Program-made: the position numbers and the translations under genes | Source: Anaerotignum sp. | GTDB taxonomy: Bacteria; Bacillota; Clostridia; Lachnospirales; Anaerotignaceae | DNA: 45,461 nucleotides | Direction of reading: 5' to 3' | NCBI GenBank assembly: GCA_020024455.1 | Contig: JAHHTU010000018.1 | Span: 1 to 45,461, forward strand | Notes under the pieces: generated by a model | Seen by the model: only the letters and a program-made list of their open reading frames with translations | The model's database searches: none | What the model was told of the DNA's origin: nothing | Shown here: piece by piece, positions 44,185-45,461 of the stretch | How the letters are laid out: every line of letters starts with the position of its first letter | Numbering within the stretch: position 1 is the first letter of the stretch

Positions 44185-44219
44185 AGCTATGTCAAAGACA
44201 AATTGCCTTTGACATAGCT
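44185..44219 (-). other. Intercistronic stem-loop between pstS and pstC
   Basis: Perfect 13-bp stem AGCTATGTCAAAG / CTTTGACATAGCT with a 9-base loop, followed by only four T on the minus strand. Likely a partial terminator or mRNA-stabilising element that keeps the binding protein in excess of the channel subunits. Confidence 0.7.
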
Positions 44220-44239
44220 CATATGCTGTGCAGCTTTTT

Positions 44240-45142
44240 TTAGGAAACAATATCTGCCCAATCTGTAATTTCACCGGTAAAGATACCTTTCACGGTTTCA
44301 CTGCTCATATCATTCACAGTATTGTCATTGTTAACGATGACTGCAATCCCATCAGAAGCAATGACAGTTGGTGTCAAACCTTTTTCCACTTCGCTTTCTT
44401 TCAATTCTCTGGACGCCATACCGATATCACAACCACCGCTTGCCGCAGAGGAAATCCCTGTTGTGGAATCGTTGGTCTGTATTTCGATTGTAATGTTGGT
44501 GTTTTTTTGTGCATATGCTTCTTTCAATTTTTCCATTACAGGAGATACAGAAGAAGAACCTGCAACCACTACTGTACCACTTGCATTTGCCGGTGTATAT
44601 TCACCGGTATTGCCTTGGCTGATGTACCCTGCTTTTTCTACGATACCTTGTCCTTCTGCACTTTGTATAAATGCCATAAAGTCTTTTGCTGCGTCGGAAA
44701 CATCTGCTTTTGTAACAATATTGAACGGACGTGCAATTTTATAACTGCCATTTTTGATATTTTCCGCACTGGCTTCTGAGCCATCAATCTGTAATGCTTT
44801 GGTTGTATTATCCAAAGAACCCAATGAAATATATCCGATGCTGTTTACATTTCCTGCCACTGTTGTCATCATAACCGCTGTGCTGTTTGTGATTTCTGCT
44901 GTTTCTGTTGTCATGTCCATTTTTTCGCCATTTTCATCTTTTTGCTCTATCCCAAACAATTCGATAAATGCTCCTCTGGTACCAGAACCATCTTCTCTGG
45001 ATACCACAGTGATTTGACCACTTGCACCGCCGTTTGCTGTATCCGCTGCATCTGATGTATCTGCCGCATTGCCGCCACAGCCTGTGAACGCCGCTGTCAT
45101 CATTGCCATTGCCATACCGATTGCCAACATTTTCTTTTTCAT
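44240..45142 (-). CDS. pstS: Phosphate-binding lipoprotein PstS, circularly permuted
   Basis: 300 residues; lipobox FTGC with C22. Phosphate-contact segments are all present but in swapped order: the loop REDGSGTRGAF, which normally lies in the middle of PstS, is at residues 49-59; the usual C-terminal part (NSIGYISLGSL, KDFMAFIQSAEG) follows; then a short linker (about 175-189), and only after that the segment that normally begins mature PstS (VVVAGSSSVSPVMEKL at 191-206, NDSTTG, GCDIGMASREL), with the normal mid-protein GIFTGEITDWADIV at the very C-terminus. This is a circular permutation, not a frameshift. First gene of the pst operon with Pho-box-like repeats upstream; AAGGAGAG precedes the ATG. 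Confidence 0.93.
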   Translation of the reverse strand: MKKKMLAIGMAMAMMTAAFTGCGGNAADTSDAADTANGGASGQITVVSREDGSGTRGAFIELFGIEQKDENGEKMDMTTETAEITNSTAVMMTTVAGNVNSIGYISLGSLDNTTKALQIDGSEASAENIKNGSYKIARPFNIVTKADVSDAAKDFMAFIQSAEGQGIVEKAGYISQGNTGEYTPANASGTVVVAGSSSVSPVMEKLKEAYAQKNTNITIEIQTNDSTTGISSAASGGCDIGMASRELKESEVEKGLTPTVIASDGIAVIVNNDNTVNDMSSETVKGIFTGEITDWADIVS

Positions 45143-45182
45143 ATTCCAATCTCTCCTTTTTTTCTTCTCACAACTTACGAAT

Positions 45183-45240
45183 ACTATATTAAAATGGTTT
45201 CGTTAAATCTAATATCTCATTTTTGTTAAATCTATGTAAA
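45183..45240 (-). promoter_or_regulatory. pst promoter with Pho-box-like repeats
   Basis: Minus strand: TTTACA (45235-45240), 5 bases, TTAACA (45224-45229), a degenerate unit, then TTAACG (45201-45206), and a -10 TATAGT (45183-45188) without a -35. Repeats of TT(A/T)ACA at 11-base intervals ahead of a -10 are the pattern of PhoP-activated promoters in Gram-positives. The regulator gene is in the same cluster. Confidence 0.65.
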
Positions 45241-45274
45241 ATTTCACGATTTCATGCTTCTTTTTTTAGACAAC

Positions 45275-45366
45275 AAAAAAAGATTGCAATCTTTTATGCG
45301 TTTGTGCGTTTCCATCTGCTCTTGACCAGCCTTTCTTGTTTTTTATCAAAACCTTTCAATCGCATA
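45275..45366 (-). ncRNA. Candidate small RNA or leaderless micro-ORF upstream of pstS
   Basis: A promoter (TTGTAT, 16 bases, TATAAT at 45372-45399) would start transcription at about 45365, and a hairpin AAAAGATTGCAATCTTTT with a T run ends it (45275-45295). The roughly 90-base product has complementary ends (ATGCG near the start, CGCAT before the terminator). It also holds a 23-codon basic reading frame (45365 to 45294) whose ATG is at the predicted first base with no ribosome site. Either small RNA or leaderless peptide; nothing else recognisable lies in the 319 bases beyond pstS. Confidence 0.35.
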
Positions 45367-45371
45367 ATGCG

Positions 45372-45399
45372 ATTATATTTATTTTGTTTTTCTATACAA
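45372..45399 (-). promoter_or_regulatory. Promoter of the candidate small transcript
   Basis: Minus strand TTGTAT (45394-45399), 16 bases, perfect TATAAT (45372-45377). The region is very AT-rich, so chance matches are possible. Confidence 0.45.
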
Positions 45400-45461
45400 A
45401 TCAATTTTTTGACAATCTATACCCCAAAAATCCCCATTTTATTTTGTATATTTTATAAATG

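Noticed and set aside
1..45461. CRISPR arrays, insertion sequences, replication origin
   Set aside because: No regularly spaced repeats, transposase-like frames, terminal inverted repeats or DnaA-box clusters were seen when reading through.

Overview
The window reads as chromosome of a low-GC, strictly anaerobic Gram-positive bacterium of the class Clostridia, probably order Lachnospirales (Anaerotignum-like; the genus is a guess from overall feel, not from a search). The reasons are AT-rich DNA with consensus -35/-10 promoters and strong AGGAGG ribosome sites, an IspH-ribosomal S1 fusion, class II GalT, YesN/LytS-type two-component proteins, a group-B-like [FeFe] hydrogenase and a single-chain rubrerythrin. 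No phage, insertion sequence or CRISPR array is visible. Nearly all genes lie on the minus strand; only a 3-kb island (15.3-18.3 kb) is on the plus strand.

Region by region (minus strand unless stated): 1-3.7 kb is the str operon rpsL-rpsG-fusA plus the start of tuf, with its own promoter and structured spacers. 3.9-9.1 kb is a tightly overlapped housekeeping operon: histidine phosphatase, BaiN-like flavoprotein, cmk, plsC, ispH-S1. 9.2-14.5 kb holds rluB and two D-Ala-D-Ala carboxypeptidase paralogues flanking scpB-scpA and a degenerate site-2 protease. 14.6-15.1 kb is rubrerythrin. 15.3-18.3 kb (plus strand) holds a large unknown protein with a His/Cys/Asp-rich tail, a glyoxalase I, tRNA-Lys and a YheO-type regulator. 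18.3-19.0 kb is a TPR-like membrane protein.

From 34.5 down to 19.1 kb one gene order makes a complete galactose module: response regulator (YesN type), sensor kinase (LytS/YesM type), two membrane-anchored periplasmic-binding-like proteins, then mglB-mglA-mglC, a small coiled-coil membrane protein, galK, galE, galT, a ROK sugar kinase and galM. The likely logic is that extracellular sugar is sensed by anchored binding proteins that talk to the kinase, which induces MglBAC uptake and the Leloir pathway.

34.6-36.1 kb is a ferredoxin-like [FeFe] hydrogenase of the putative sensory/group B type. 36.3-38.6 kb is an ABC importer of the NitT/TauT/NMT1 type with unknown substrate. 38.6-45.1 kb is the phosphate regulon pstS-pstC-pstA-pstB-phoU-phoB-phoR, with PhoP/PhoB-box-like repeats in front of pstS. 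The PstS protein is circularly permuted relative to canonical PstS, the most striking single observation. Upstream of pstS is a possible small RNA or leaderless micro-ORF.
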